Below are positions 1-7,082 of a stretch of 12,149 nucleotides of DNA, one piece after another. The stretch covers positions 1 through 12,149 of the forward strand of contig JAEOTL010000007.1 in NCBI GenBank assembly GCA_016839845.1, read 5' to 3'. The stretch's first letter is position 1; the number at the start of each line of letters is the position of its first letter. The position numbers and the translations under genes are program-made. This DNA is from Promethearchaeota archaeon. Its GTDB lineage: Archaea; Asgardarchaeota; Lokiarchaeia; Sigynarchaeales; SOKP01. A model generated the notes under the pieces. It searched no databases. It worked only from the letters and a program-made list of their open reading frames with translations, and was not told the DNA's origin.

Positions 1-341
1 AAAAAAACACTTATATGTATCTTTTCACCTGGCAGAATCCAATAGGTGGAGGAAAATATGGAGCAATGCATGGCCTTGAGGGTCTATTTGTATTTGATAT
101 GTTTCCTGATAAAAATATTGGTATATTTCCCGCTAAAACTGAAGAAAGTCTAGAATTATCTGAAAAGATGGTGGATGCGTGGATAAATTTTGCTCGGACA
201 GGGAATCCCAACCATGAAAATATCCCTCATTTACCTCCTTATGACCTGAAAACGAGATCTACAATTGAATTTGATAAGGAGGTTAAGATACTAAAGGATC
301 CCTTTAGTAGTGAAAGAGCTGTTTGGGACGATATTTTATGA
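1..341 (+). CDS. Type-B carboxylesterase, C-terminal end (partial, cut by window start)
   Basis: This is the last 112 residues of an alpha/beta-hydrolase carboxylesterase (cholinesterase / para-nitrobenzyl esterase family). The frame is open from base 3; an in-frame ATG at 15 is internal, because the preceding codons (Lys-Asn-Thr-Tyr) match the same place in the third esterase of this array. The catalytic histidine of the family lies in GAMHGLE, codon 69-71; the Ser and Glu of the triad lie outside the window. By hand count 73 of 112 residues match the esterase at 1951 and 64 of 112 match the one at 372, without gaps. Only 30 bases separate its stop from the next gene's start, so the two are probably co-transcribed. 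The family hydrolyses carboxylic esters; the substrate cannot be told. The family assignment is secure, the specificity unknown. Confidence 0.9.
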   Translation, partial: KNTYMYLFTWQNPIGGGKYGAMHGLEGLFVFDMFPDKNIGIFPAKTEESLELSEKMVDAWINFARTGNPNHENIPHLPPYDLKTRSTIEFDKEVKILKDPFSSERAVWDDIL

Positions 342-371
342 ATAGTAATTACCAAATTGAAGATGATTAGT

Positions 372-1871
372 ATGGAAGAAAGCAATATTGTTGAAACATC
401 CTATGGAAAAGTGCGGGGTTATAGTAGACGAGGAATCATAAAATTCAAGGGAATACCTTATGCTGCTTCACCAGTAGGGGATCTTCGTTTTAAAGCTCCG
501 GCACCCGTTAAACCTTGGGATGATGTCCTTGATGCTACTAATTTTGGACCTATTGTCCCTCAACCACCCCCTCAAATTGAATCGCGGTATGTTAGAGATA
601 TGCCTCAAGATGAGGCTGATTGTTTAACCTTAAATATATGGACAAAAGCGATTGACGATAAGAAACGCCCAGTGATGGTGTGGATCCATGGAGGAGGCTT
701 TACGGGAGGAAGTGGTGCTGGTTCGGATGGTGCACGATTAGCATTAAGGGGAGATGTTGTAGTAGTAAGCATAAATTACCGTCTCGGGCCCCTTGGGTTC
801 CTTTATATGCCGGATGTACCTGATGCTGCTGCTAATGTAGGAATGCTTGACATGATCGCGGCAATACAATGGGTAAAAAAGAATATCGTAAAGTTTGGGG
901 GAGACCCCAAGAATGTAACTATCTTTGGCTGTTCCGCTGGAGGATTTGCAGTAACTACATTATTAGCTATGCCCTCTGCGAAAGGTTTATTTCATAGAGC
1001 TATCCCTCAATCTGGGGCAGCACATAAATATAGCTATGATCCTAAAACTGGACTGGAAAATTATGAACACCTAATTCAAAAACTAGAGATCCAGAAGGGT
1101 GATATTAGTGAACTGCGTCAAGTCCCCTATCAAAAATTAATTGACCATATGAAAAGACCTCCCTGGAGGGTAAGAGGAGTGGTAAACTGGGGTCCCGTAG
1201 TTGATAATGATACACTACCAGAACATCCATATGAAGCTATCAAAAAAGGTTCTGCCAAAGATATTGATTTATTCACTGGTTCTACATTAGATGAGTTCAA
1301 ACTATGGACAGCGATTTCAACCGAACCAATAGACTTTGAGGAAGAAAAACTTCCCGGAAAAGTAAGAAGGATTATGAAATTCGTGGAAGAAGGTGAAATT
1401 AAAACTAAACAGATGATAGAGATTTATAAGCACCGAAATAAAACTCCTAGAGACATCCTTGATGCTATAAGAACCGATTATGAATTTCGTATCCCTGCAA
1501 TTCGCCTCGCTGAAGCCCAATCACTACATCAGCTAAATACGTATATGTACTTATTTTCATGGAAGAGTCCTTTTAGAGAAGGTAAATTTGGTGCCATGCA
1601 TGGTCTTGAAGTCTGTTTTGTATTTAACACATTGTGGGATAGAGATTTTGCTATGATTGCTCGTAAAACGGAGGAAACTCAAGAATTATCGGAAAAAATT
1701 ATGGATGCTTGGATTTCATTTGCGCGTAATGGGAATCCTAACCATGAAAATATACCGAATTTAGCTCCCTATGATTTACATAACAGAGCCACGATAATCC
1801 TTGATAAAAAAATATCTATCCAAAACGATCCTTATGGAAATGAGAGGATCGCTTGGGAAGGTCTTTTATAG
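372..1871 (+). CDS. Type-B carboxylesterase, GCSAG variant (second of three)
   Basis: A complete 499-residue carboxylesterase of the cholinesterase / para-nitrobenzyl esterase family, the usual length for bacterial and archaeal members. The N-terminal family signature is present (YGKVRG, FKGIPYA). The oxyanion-hole loop HGGGF begins at His106. The nucleophile Ser188 sits in GCSAGG, the acidic residue is Glu308 (TLDEF) and the catalytic His is His410 (GAMHGLE). No signal peptide is visible, so it is probably cytoplasmic. The ATG at 372 is chosen because its product aligns from the first residue, and at equal length, with the esterase at 1951; TTG 357 and ATG 363 would add five or three residues. 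The elbow normally reads GESAG, as in the 1951 copy; here Cys187 replaces the Glu before the nucleophile, which may shift activity or specificity. It follows the first esterase by 30 bases, with no clear ribosome binding site. Its substrate is unknown. Confidence 0.93.
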   Translation: MEESNIVETSYGKVRGYSRRGIIKFKGIPYAASPVGDLRFKAPAPVKPWDDVLDATNFGPIVPQPPPQIESRYVRDMPQDEADCLTLNIWTKAIDDKKRPVMVWIHGGGFTGGSGAGSDGARLALRGDVVVVSINYRLGPLGFLYMPDVPDAAANVGMLDMIAAIQWVKKNIVKFGGDPKNVTIFGCSAGGFAVTTLLAMPSAKGLFHRAIPQSGAAHKYSYDPKTGLENYEHLIQKLEIQKGDISELRQVPYQKLIDHMKRPPWRVRGVVNWGPVVDNDTLPEHPYEAIKKGSAKDIDLFTGSTLDEFKLWTAISTEPIDFEEEKLPGKVRRIMKFVEEGEIKTKQMIEIYKHRNKTPRDILDAIRTDYEFRIPAIRLAEAQSLHQLNTYMYLFSWKSPFREGKFGAMHGLEVCFVFNTLWDRDFAMIARKTEETQELSEKIMDAWISFARNGNPNHENIPNLAPYDLHNRATIILDKKISIQNDPYGNERIAWEGLL

Positions 1872-1913
1872 AATATTTAATTTTGATAATACAAAATATA
1901 AAACAAAATCTTA

Positions 1914-1921
1914 TTTTTATA
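1914..1921 (+). promoter_or_regulatory. Candidate archaeal TATA element before third esterase
   Basis: TTTTTATA lies 37 bases (start to start) upstream of the ATG at 1951, within a 79-base AT-rich gap. If the host is archaeal, this spacing would give a transcript with little or no leader, which fits the absence of a Shine-Dalgarno sequence before this gene. The surrounding base composition makes chance matches easy, so this is only a candidate. Confidence 0.25.
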
Positions 1922-1950
1922 ACAAAGATCTATTATGGTAGATGGTATAA

Positions 1951-3450
1951 ATGGGAGAAAATTTTATAGTAGAAACTAAATATGGTAAAGTAAGGGGATA
2001 TAGTCGAAGAGGTGTAATCAAATTTAAGGGTATCCCTTATGCCGCACCACCGATAGTTAAACTTCGTTTCAAACCCCCTGTTCCAGTTGAACCTTGGAGT
2101 GATGTACTTGATGCAACAAAATATAGTCCTATCGCAATTCAGCCACCTTCACGCCTTGAAGCACAATTCGGAGAACCAATGCCTCAGAGTGAAGCTGAAT
2201 GTTTAACTCTAAACATATGGACCCAGGGTTTAGATAATGCTAAGAGACCTGTAATGTTTTGGATTCATGGCGGAGGATTCATCACTGGAAACGGTGCTTC
2301 TAATGATGGATCACGGTTAGTCGTAAGGGGAGATGTAGTTGTAGTTAGTATTAATTATCGTCTTGGTTATCTTGGTTTTTTTTATTTACCAGATATGCCT
2401 GATACGACTGCTAATGCAGGATTACTTGATATGGTTGCAGCACTTGAATGGGTAAGAGATAACATCTCAAAATTTGGAGGAGATCCTAAAAATGTTACGA
2501 TTTTTGGGGAATCCGCTGGGGGTATGGCGGTTTCTACCCTACTTGCTATGCCTTCAGCAAAGGGTTTGTTTCATAGAGCTATCCCCCAATCTGGGGCAGC
2601 AAATAAATTTAGTTATAATTCAATCGCGGGGATTAAAGCTTGTGAAGAATTAATTCAAAGATTAGGAGTTGAAAAGGGGGATATAAAATCATTACGGAAC
2701 CTTCCAGCCGAAAGTTTTATGGTACCACAAATGGATATGATGGAATTCCGGGCAGGCGGATTAAGAGTGGGACCAGTTATAGATGAAAAAACTTTACCAA
2801 TTCACCCACTAGACGCTATAGCTAAGGGATTTGCTAAAGACATTGATGTATTCATCGGTTCAAATTTGGATGAAAATAAATTATTTCTAATGTGGAATCC
2901 GAAAGCATTCGACCTTACAGAAGAAAAATTGTTCAAGACTATAACTAGATATATGCAAGTTACAAAGCAAGAAGAGAGTAAAGCTAAGGAGATAATTGAT
3001 AGGTATCGAAAATTAAGAAATACCCCACGAGATATCGTGGATGCAATAATATCAGATTATACGTTTCGTATACCTTCTATTCGTCTTGCTGAAGAACAAT
3101 CAAAACACCAAAAAAACACTTATATGTATCTTTTCACTTGGCAGAGTCCCCTTGGTGGGGGGAAATATGGTGCAATGCATGCTCTCGAGCTTGCATTTGT
3201 ATTTGGTCTTTTTGGAGACAAGGATATCGGAATTTTTCCAGCCAGATCTGAAGAAACTCAGAGATTATCTAGACAAATGATGGATGCTTGGATTGCATTT
3301 GCTCACTCAGGAAACCCAAGTCATAAGAATATTCCAGAAGTACCGCCATACGATAAAGAAAATAGAGCTACAATACTCTTTGATAAGGAGGTCACAATCG
3401 AACAAGATCCCTATGGAAATGAAAGAATGGCATGGGATGGAATTATTTAA
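1951..3450 (+). CDS. Type-B carboxylesterase (third of three)
   Basis: A complete 499-residue carboxylesterase, collinear with the one at 372: all catalytic positions fall at the same residue numbers. Oxyanion loop HGGGF starts at His106, nucleophile Ser188 lies in the canonical GESAGG, Glu308 in NLDEN and His410 in GAMHALE. The early FKGIPYAAPP signature and the C-terminal GNP...PPYD block are also typical of the family. There is no signal peptide or membrane segment, so a cytoplasmic ester hydrolase is likely; the substrate is not predictable. The start is the first ATG of the frame after the upstream stop, and its product aligns with the paralog from residue 1. The 79-base gap before it is larger than that between the first two copies, so it may have its own promoter. 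In its C-terminal quarter it is closer to the partial first copy than to the middle one. Confidence 0.95.
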   Translation: MGENFIVETKYGKVRGYSRRGVIKFKGIPYAAPPIVKLRFKPPVPVEPWSDVLDATKYSPIAIQPPSRLEAQFGEPMPQSEAECLTLNIWTQGLDNAKRPVMFWIHGGGFITGNGASNDGSRLVVRGDVVVVSINYRLGYLGFFYLPDMPDTTANAGLLDMVAALEWVRDNISKFGGDPKNVTIFGESAGGMAVSTLLAMPSAKGLFHRAIPQSGAANKFSYNSIAGIKACEELIQRLGVEKGDIKSLRNLPAESFMVPQMDMMEFRAGGLRVGPVIDEKTLPIHPLDAIAKGFAKDIDVFIGSNLDENKLFLMWNPKAFDLTEEKLFKTITRYMQVTKQEESKAKEIIDRYRKLRNTPRDIVDAIISDYTFRIPSIRLAEEQSKHQKNTYMYLFTWQSPLGGGKYGAMHALELAFVFGLFGDKDIGIFPARSEETQRLSRQMMDAWIAFAHSGNPSHKNIPEVPPYDKENRATILFDKEVTIEQDPYGNERMAWDGII

Positions 3451-3455
3451 TTCTC

Positions 3456-3463
3456 TTTTTTTT
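3456..3463 (+). terminator. T-run terminator after esterase array
   Basis: A run of eight T starts six bases after the esterase stop codon, with more T-rich sequence following, and no hairpin in front. Oligo-T stretches of this kind terminate archaeal RNA polymerase. The 267 bases from here to the crotonase gene contain no convincing gene, only AT-rich sequence. Confidence 0.45.
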
Positions 3464-3704
3464 ATCTTTGATATTTATGAAAAAATAGAAATTCCAACAA
3501 GGCAATTAAATTCATTTAAGTTCTTTAGAAATATGCCGAGACATAAACTAGAGGATTTAAAAGAAAAGAAGATAAACATGAATATTAGAACCTAATACTA
3601 CCTAGGTATTCTATAGGGATATGTATACATTTTGTAATTAATTCATATAGTAATTCTTTTTCATAATAGTTCCTTTAATTATCATATTACCCAAAAAATT
3701 TGAT

Positions 3705-3710
3705 GAAGGA
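3705..3710 (+). promoter_or_regulatory. Ribosome binding site of the crotonase gene
   Basis: GAAGGA ends seven bases before the ATG at 3718, a good Shine-Dalgarno distance. It is one of few recognisable ribosome binding sites in the window and supports that ATG as the start. Confidence 0.45.
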
Positions 3711-3717
3711 TTGAAAA

Positions 3718-4545
3718 ATGTCTGAAACAAAAAAATTTGAACATGTTAAAATCGAGAAAGTTGAAGAAGGGAATTATGCGGTAGTCTCAATAATACGCCC
3801 CGATAAACTGAATGCTCTCCAAAATCAAACACTTAGAGAAATTGCTGAAGCACTAGAAACTGTAGAGACAGATCAGAGCGTTCGCTGTGTAGTCTTACGA
3901 GGAACGAAAGATGTGACTAAAAAGCCTGCATTCTCTGCAGGTGCTGATCTAGCTGCCCGAGGAGGGGCTGTTCTTGATTTTAGCAATCTTAGACACCGAA
4001 GTCACGCAATGTATTTACGACACAAATATTATGATTTAATCGAAGAATTTCCAAAACCTCTAATTGCTGCTGTTGACGGATACGCATTAGGTGGTGGATT
4101 AGAATTAGTGCTAGTATGCGATATTGTTATCGCTTCGAAACGGTCACAATTTGGATTCCCAGAAATTAAACGAGGTATTTTCCCTGGGAACGGGGGCACT
4201 CAACGTATGACCCGACATTTAGGGAAGATGAGAGTTAATAGAATGGCATATTTCGGTGAACATTTTACAGCAGAACAGATGGATAAGTGGGGTTTTATAT
4301 CCTTCTTGGTTGATGACGATGAATTTGAAGATTTTGTTCATGAAAAAGCTTCTTGGTTAGGAAATGCTGCGACGAATGCGTTATTCGTCATTAAAAAATG
4401 CATTCAATATGGAACACAAGTACCCTTAAATGTAGGTCTTCAATTTGAACATTGGGGATATGCATTGAATTCGACTTCGAAAGATTCGACTGAAGGTGTT
4501 ATGGCATTTAACGAGAAAAGAGAGCCTAAATTTCAAGGAAAATAA
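3718..4545 (+). CDS. Enoyl-CoA hydratase/isomerase family protein (crotonase)
   Basis: A 275-residue crotonase-fold protein, close to the usual 260-275 for single-domain enoyl-CoA hydratases. It probably adds water across the 2,3 double bond of enoyl-CoA thioesters in the cytoplasm. Seen in the sequence: the CoA-binding / first oxyanion segment FSAGADL (residues 72-78), the second oxyanion segment ALGGGLEL (123-130), and the FGFPE...PGNGGTQR block (145-163). Glu129 and Glu149 lie 20 residues apart, as do the two catalytic glutamates of rat mitochondrial hydratase (Glu144, Glu164), so true hydratase activity is plausible. The C terminus (EGVMAFNEKREPKF) is typical of the family. The gene stands alone, with a ribosome binding site at 3705 and T-runs behind it. 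A thiolase lies about 5.7 kb downstream, but no hydroxyacyl-CoA dehydrogenase is in the window. Acyl chain preference is not predictable; other crotonase reactions are possible but less likely with both Glu present. Confidence 0.93.
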   Translation: MSETKKFEHVKIEKVEEGNYAVVSIIRPDKLNALQNQTLREIAEALETVETDQSVRCVVLRGTKDVTKKPAFSAGADLAARGGAVLDFSNLRHRSHAMYLRHKYYDLIEEFPKPLIAAVDGYALGGGLELVLVCDIVIASKRSQFGFPEIKRGIFPGNGGTQRMTRHLGKMRVNRMAYFGEHFTAEQMDKWGFISFLVDDDEFEDFVHEKASWLGNAATNALFVIKKCIQYGTQVPLNVGLQFEHWGYALNSTSKDSTEGVMAFNEKREPKFQGK

Positions 4546-4560
4546 AATTTTTGTTATTAC

Positions 4561-4578
4561 TTTTTTATCTTTTTTTTT
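4561..4578 (+). terminator. T-run terminator after crotonase gene
   Basis: Two T-runs (six T at 4561-4566, nine T at 4570-4578) follow the crotonase stop within 35 bases, without a hairpin. They lie just before the convergent serine hydrolase gene ends at 4592, which fits termination of the plus-strand transcript in a short convergent gap. Confidence 0.5.
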
Positions 4579-4591
4579 CATTGGTTTGAAA

Positions 4592-5737
4592 TCATTTTGA
4601 TTTAAGAAAAGCTCTACCTAACTTAGCGGAACGGGCGTCCCCTAGAACTGTATCTGTCATTTTATTCATAACAAAAGAATAACTGGATTTATCATCAAGA
4701 TCCATGACTAATGAAGAACCTCCCCACCCACCCCAACAAAAAGCACGTGGATTTCGACCTAACCGTATTTCTCTACTATTTAACCCAAAGCCTAACCCCC
4801 ATCGTATAGGAATCTGCATAATTAGATCCTTGCTATAGGATTGTTCCTCCAATGCCTTTTCGATTGTTTTTAATGAGAGTAAATATACTCCATCTAGTTC
4901 ACCCCCACATGCCAATGCAGCTCCTATTCGAGCAGCAGATCTAGCATTTCCATGCCCATTTGCGGCAGGAATTTCGGCACCACGCCACTCTCGAGTTAAG
5001 CATTTCTTGGGTGATATAGCAGGAGCGTAATAACCCCTCTCAGCACTCAGTTGCGGGTCATTTCTCCAACTCTGGACTGGTTCAGCTGGGGGTGGGGCAA
5101 TTAGATCGGCAACTCGAGAGTCATGTTCCTCAGGTAACCCTATATGAAAATCAGCCTTAAGTGGATCTGCCACTTCCTCCCGGAAAAATGACCCAATTGT
5201 TTTCCCTGTAACTCTCCTGACTACTTCCCCTAACAAATATCCTTGAGTTACAGCGTGGTAACCACTCTGAGTTCCTGGTTTCCATGAAGGTTTTTGGGCA
5301 GCCAATATACCTACAATCTTATCCCAATCATAATAATCTTCCATTTTAATAATTTTATGGAAACCGGGGAGCCCTGCGGTATGACTTAGAAGATAGCGAA
5401 CAGGTAAATTTTCCTTTCCTGCTTGAGCAAACTCAGGCCAGTATTTGGCAACGGGAGCATCTAAGTCCACAAGACCCCTATCTACCAGCATAAGTACGCA
5501 AATTGAAGACATTACTTTTGTAGTCGAATATACATTTACAATCGTATCTTTTTCCCATGAACGAGTGTGAGCAGCATCGGCATATCCTCCCCATACGTCA
5601 ACTACAAACTCCCCATCGATGGTAGCTGCAAATGAAGCACCTACATTTTCACCAGATTTAATACTCTCAGCTAATTCTTCTTTAACGGGCTCGAATCGTT
5701 CCTCATAATACCCATGTATCTCGATTTTATCAGACAT
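4592..5737 (-). CDS. Serine hydrolase, class C beta-lactamase / family VIII esterase fold (copy 1)
   Basis: A 381-residue protein of the beta-lactamase / penicillin-binding-protein superfamily, in the size range of family VIII carboxylesterases (EstB-like). The nucleophile motif SxxK is S71-T-T-K74. The second motif has Tyr160 in SGYH, at the place of the YxN motif of class C enzymes. The third motif region is W335-G-G-W-G-G340. Further family marks are LLSHTAGLPG (116-125) and the PGT before Tyr160. No signal peptide is present, so a cytoplasmic esterase is more likely than a secreted beta-lactamase or cell-wall enzyme; this is an inference. It lies 67 bases downstream of a close paralog, on the same strand, and may be co-transcribed with it. 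ATG 5737 gives MSDKIEIHGY, which matches the paralog's start region. Its substrate is unknown. Confidence 0.9.
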   Translation of the reverse strand: MSDKIEIHGYYEERFEPVKEELAESIKSGENVGASFAATIDGEFVVDVWGGYADAAHTRSWEKDTIVNVYSTTKVMSSICVLMLVDRGLVDLDAPVAKYWPEFAQAGKENLPVRYLLSHTAGLPGFHKIIKMEDYYDWDKIVGILAAQKPSWKPGTQSGYHAVTQGYLLGEVVRRVTGKTIGSFFREEVADPLKADFHIGLPEEHDSRVADLIAPPPAEPVQSWRNDPQLSAERGYYAPAISPKKCLTREWRGAEIPAANGHGNARSAARIGAALACGGELDGVYLLSLKTIEKALEEQSYSKDLIMQIPIRWGLGFGLNSREIRLGRNPRAFCWGGWGGSSLVMDLDDKSSYSFVMNKMTDTVLGDARSAKLGRAFLKSK

Positions 5738-5804
5738 AATTAGTATTCACTGAAAATATGAAATTTAACATTCAAAAATAATATTGCTAAACTGAAAATT
5801 ATTA

Positions 5805-6968
5805 CTAATTATAAAAAGTGTCTATAATTGCTTTTCGGAGCTTCATTGTTCGCGGATCTCCTGTCAATGAAAAAATCATATTATTCATCGCAAAGCCCCA
5901 ACTCAATTTTGCATCAAGGTCAATTGTAACATGGGAACCACCGAATCCGCCCCATGAAAAAGCATGAGTATTTGGGCTTATAGGGTTTTCTTTACTCACC
6001 AAAGACCATCCTAGACCCCAACGTGTAGGTGCATTGAATAATAAATCCGTGCTATATGATTGTTCTTCTATGGCTTTATCTATGGTTTTTCGTGAAAGCA
6101 ATTTCACACCATTAATTCCCCCACCGCACGCCAAAGCTGATGTGATACTTACTATAGCTCTAGCATTTCCGTGACCATTCGAGGCAGGAATTTCAGCAGC
6201 TCGCCATTCACGAGTTAGGGCATTTGTTACTGGTATAATGGGGTTAGAAGCAATTCTTATAGCTATTGATTCAGGGTCATTTTCTGCGGAATTTACGGAT
6301 TCTGGTATGTTTGGGGGAATTAATTCTGCAACACGGAAATCAAGCTCTTCAGAAAACCCTATGTGAAAGTCTGCTTTAAGAGGAATCGCTACCTCCTCTC
6401 GAAAAAACCTACCCAGACTTGTTCCACTTACTCTTCTGACCAATTCACCTAAAAGATAGCCGAATGAAACCATATGATATCCGCTCCTAGTTCCTGGCTC
6501 CCACCATGGTTTCTGAGCGGCCAATAGACTTACGATATAGTTCCAGTCGTAAAGGTCTTCTGCTTTGATAGGTGTATCAAATCCAGGGAGTCCTGAAGTG
6601 TGACTCAACAAATATCGAACAAGTAAATTTTCTTTTCCTGATTGAGCAAATTCAGGCCAATAGTTAGCAACGGGAGCATCTAGATCAATTTTTCCTCGAT
6701 CTACTAGCATAAGAACACATAGTGCTGCCATAACTTTTGTGGTTGAGTATACATTGACAATAGTGTTTTGTTCCCAAGGTTGTGTTTGAGCTTTGTCTCG
6801 ATAACCTGCCCAGATATCAATCACAAATTTGCCATCAATTGCAAGAGCAAGTGATGCTCCTACATCTAGACCTGTCCTAAAGTTCTCAGCAAAAACTTCC
6901 TTCACAGACTCAAAACTTTCTTCACAATATCCCTTTATCTCGATATTTTTAGCCAAAAATATCCCCAT
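5805..6968 (-). CDS. Serine hydrolase, class C beta-lactamase / family VIII esterase fold (copy 2)
   Basis: A close paralog of the 4592-5737 gene, with more than half of the residues identical and almost no gaps. Counting from the furthest upstream ATG (6998), it has S85-T-T-K88, Tyr174 in SGYH and W349-G-G-F-G-G354, each exactly 14 residues later than in the paralog. That constant offset means the first 14 residues of the longest frame have no counterpart. The true start is therefore probably ATG 6968 (MGIFLAKN, 387 residues) or TTG 6956 (aligned with the paralog's Met1, 383 residues). ATG 6968 is chosen here; TTTTTATT, 27 bases upstream on this strand, could be its TATA element. If ATG 6998 were used, a short hydrophobic N terminus (MFLLDFVLSY) would result, possibly an anchor, but no lipobox or cleavage site follows. 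The role is likely cytoplasmic ester or amide hydrolysis. It is divergent from the transporter gene. Confidence 0.9.
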   Translation of the reverse strand: MGIFLAKNIEIKGYCEESFESVKEVFAENFRTGLDVGASLALAIDGKFVIDIWAGYRDKAQTQPWEQNTIVNVYSTTKVMAALCVLMLVDRGKIDLDAPVANYWPEFAQSGKENLLVRYLLSHTSGLPGFDTPIKAEDLYDWNYIVSLLAAQKPWWEPGTRSGYHMVSFGYLLGELVRRVSGTSLGRFFREEVAIPLKADFHIGFSEELDFRVAELIPPNIPESVNSAENDPESIAIRIASNPIIPVTNALTREWRAAEIPASNGHGNARAIVSITSALACGGGINGVKLLSRKTIDKAIEEQSYSTDLLFNAPTRWGLGWSLVSKENPISPNTHAFSWGGFGGSHVTIDLDAKLSWGFAMNNMIFSLTGDPRTMKLRKAIIDTFYN

Positions 6969-7052
6969 GTAGGAAAGAACAAAATCCAATAAAAACATTC
7001 TTGTAGCGATCTAAAAACCTTTTTTTAACTTACTTAATTTCATATTCCAACC

Positions 7053-7060
7053 AAATATAT
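7053..7060 (+). promoter_or_regulatory. Candidate TATA element of the transporter gene
   Basis: AAATATAT begins 30 bases before the transporter ATG at 7083, in the short divergent gap. No Shine-Dalgarno sequence precedes the ATG, so a leaderless or nearly leaderless archaeal transcript is possible. The match is short and the region AT-rich. Confidence 0.3.
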
Positions 7061-7082
7061 GGTAAGAAAATGATTACTCAAT

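Noticed and set aside
357..371. Longer start (TTG 357) for the second esterase
   Set aside because: The tandem paralog aligns from the Met at 372 with the same total length; the extra residues have no counterpart.
3437..3595. A 52-codon plus-strand frame overlapping the end of the third esterase and running into the gap before the crotonase
   Set aside because: It has no ribosome binding site, no recognisable motif, overlaps the esterase end in another frame and spans the T-run; its lysine- and phenylalanine-rich product fits translated AT-rich gap sequence.
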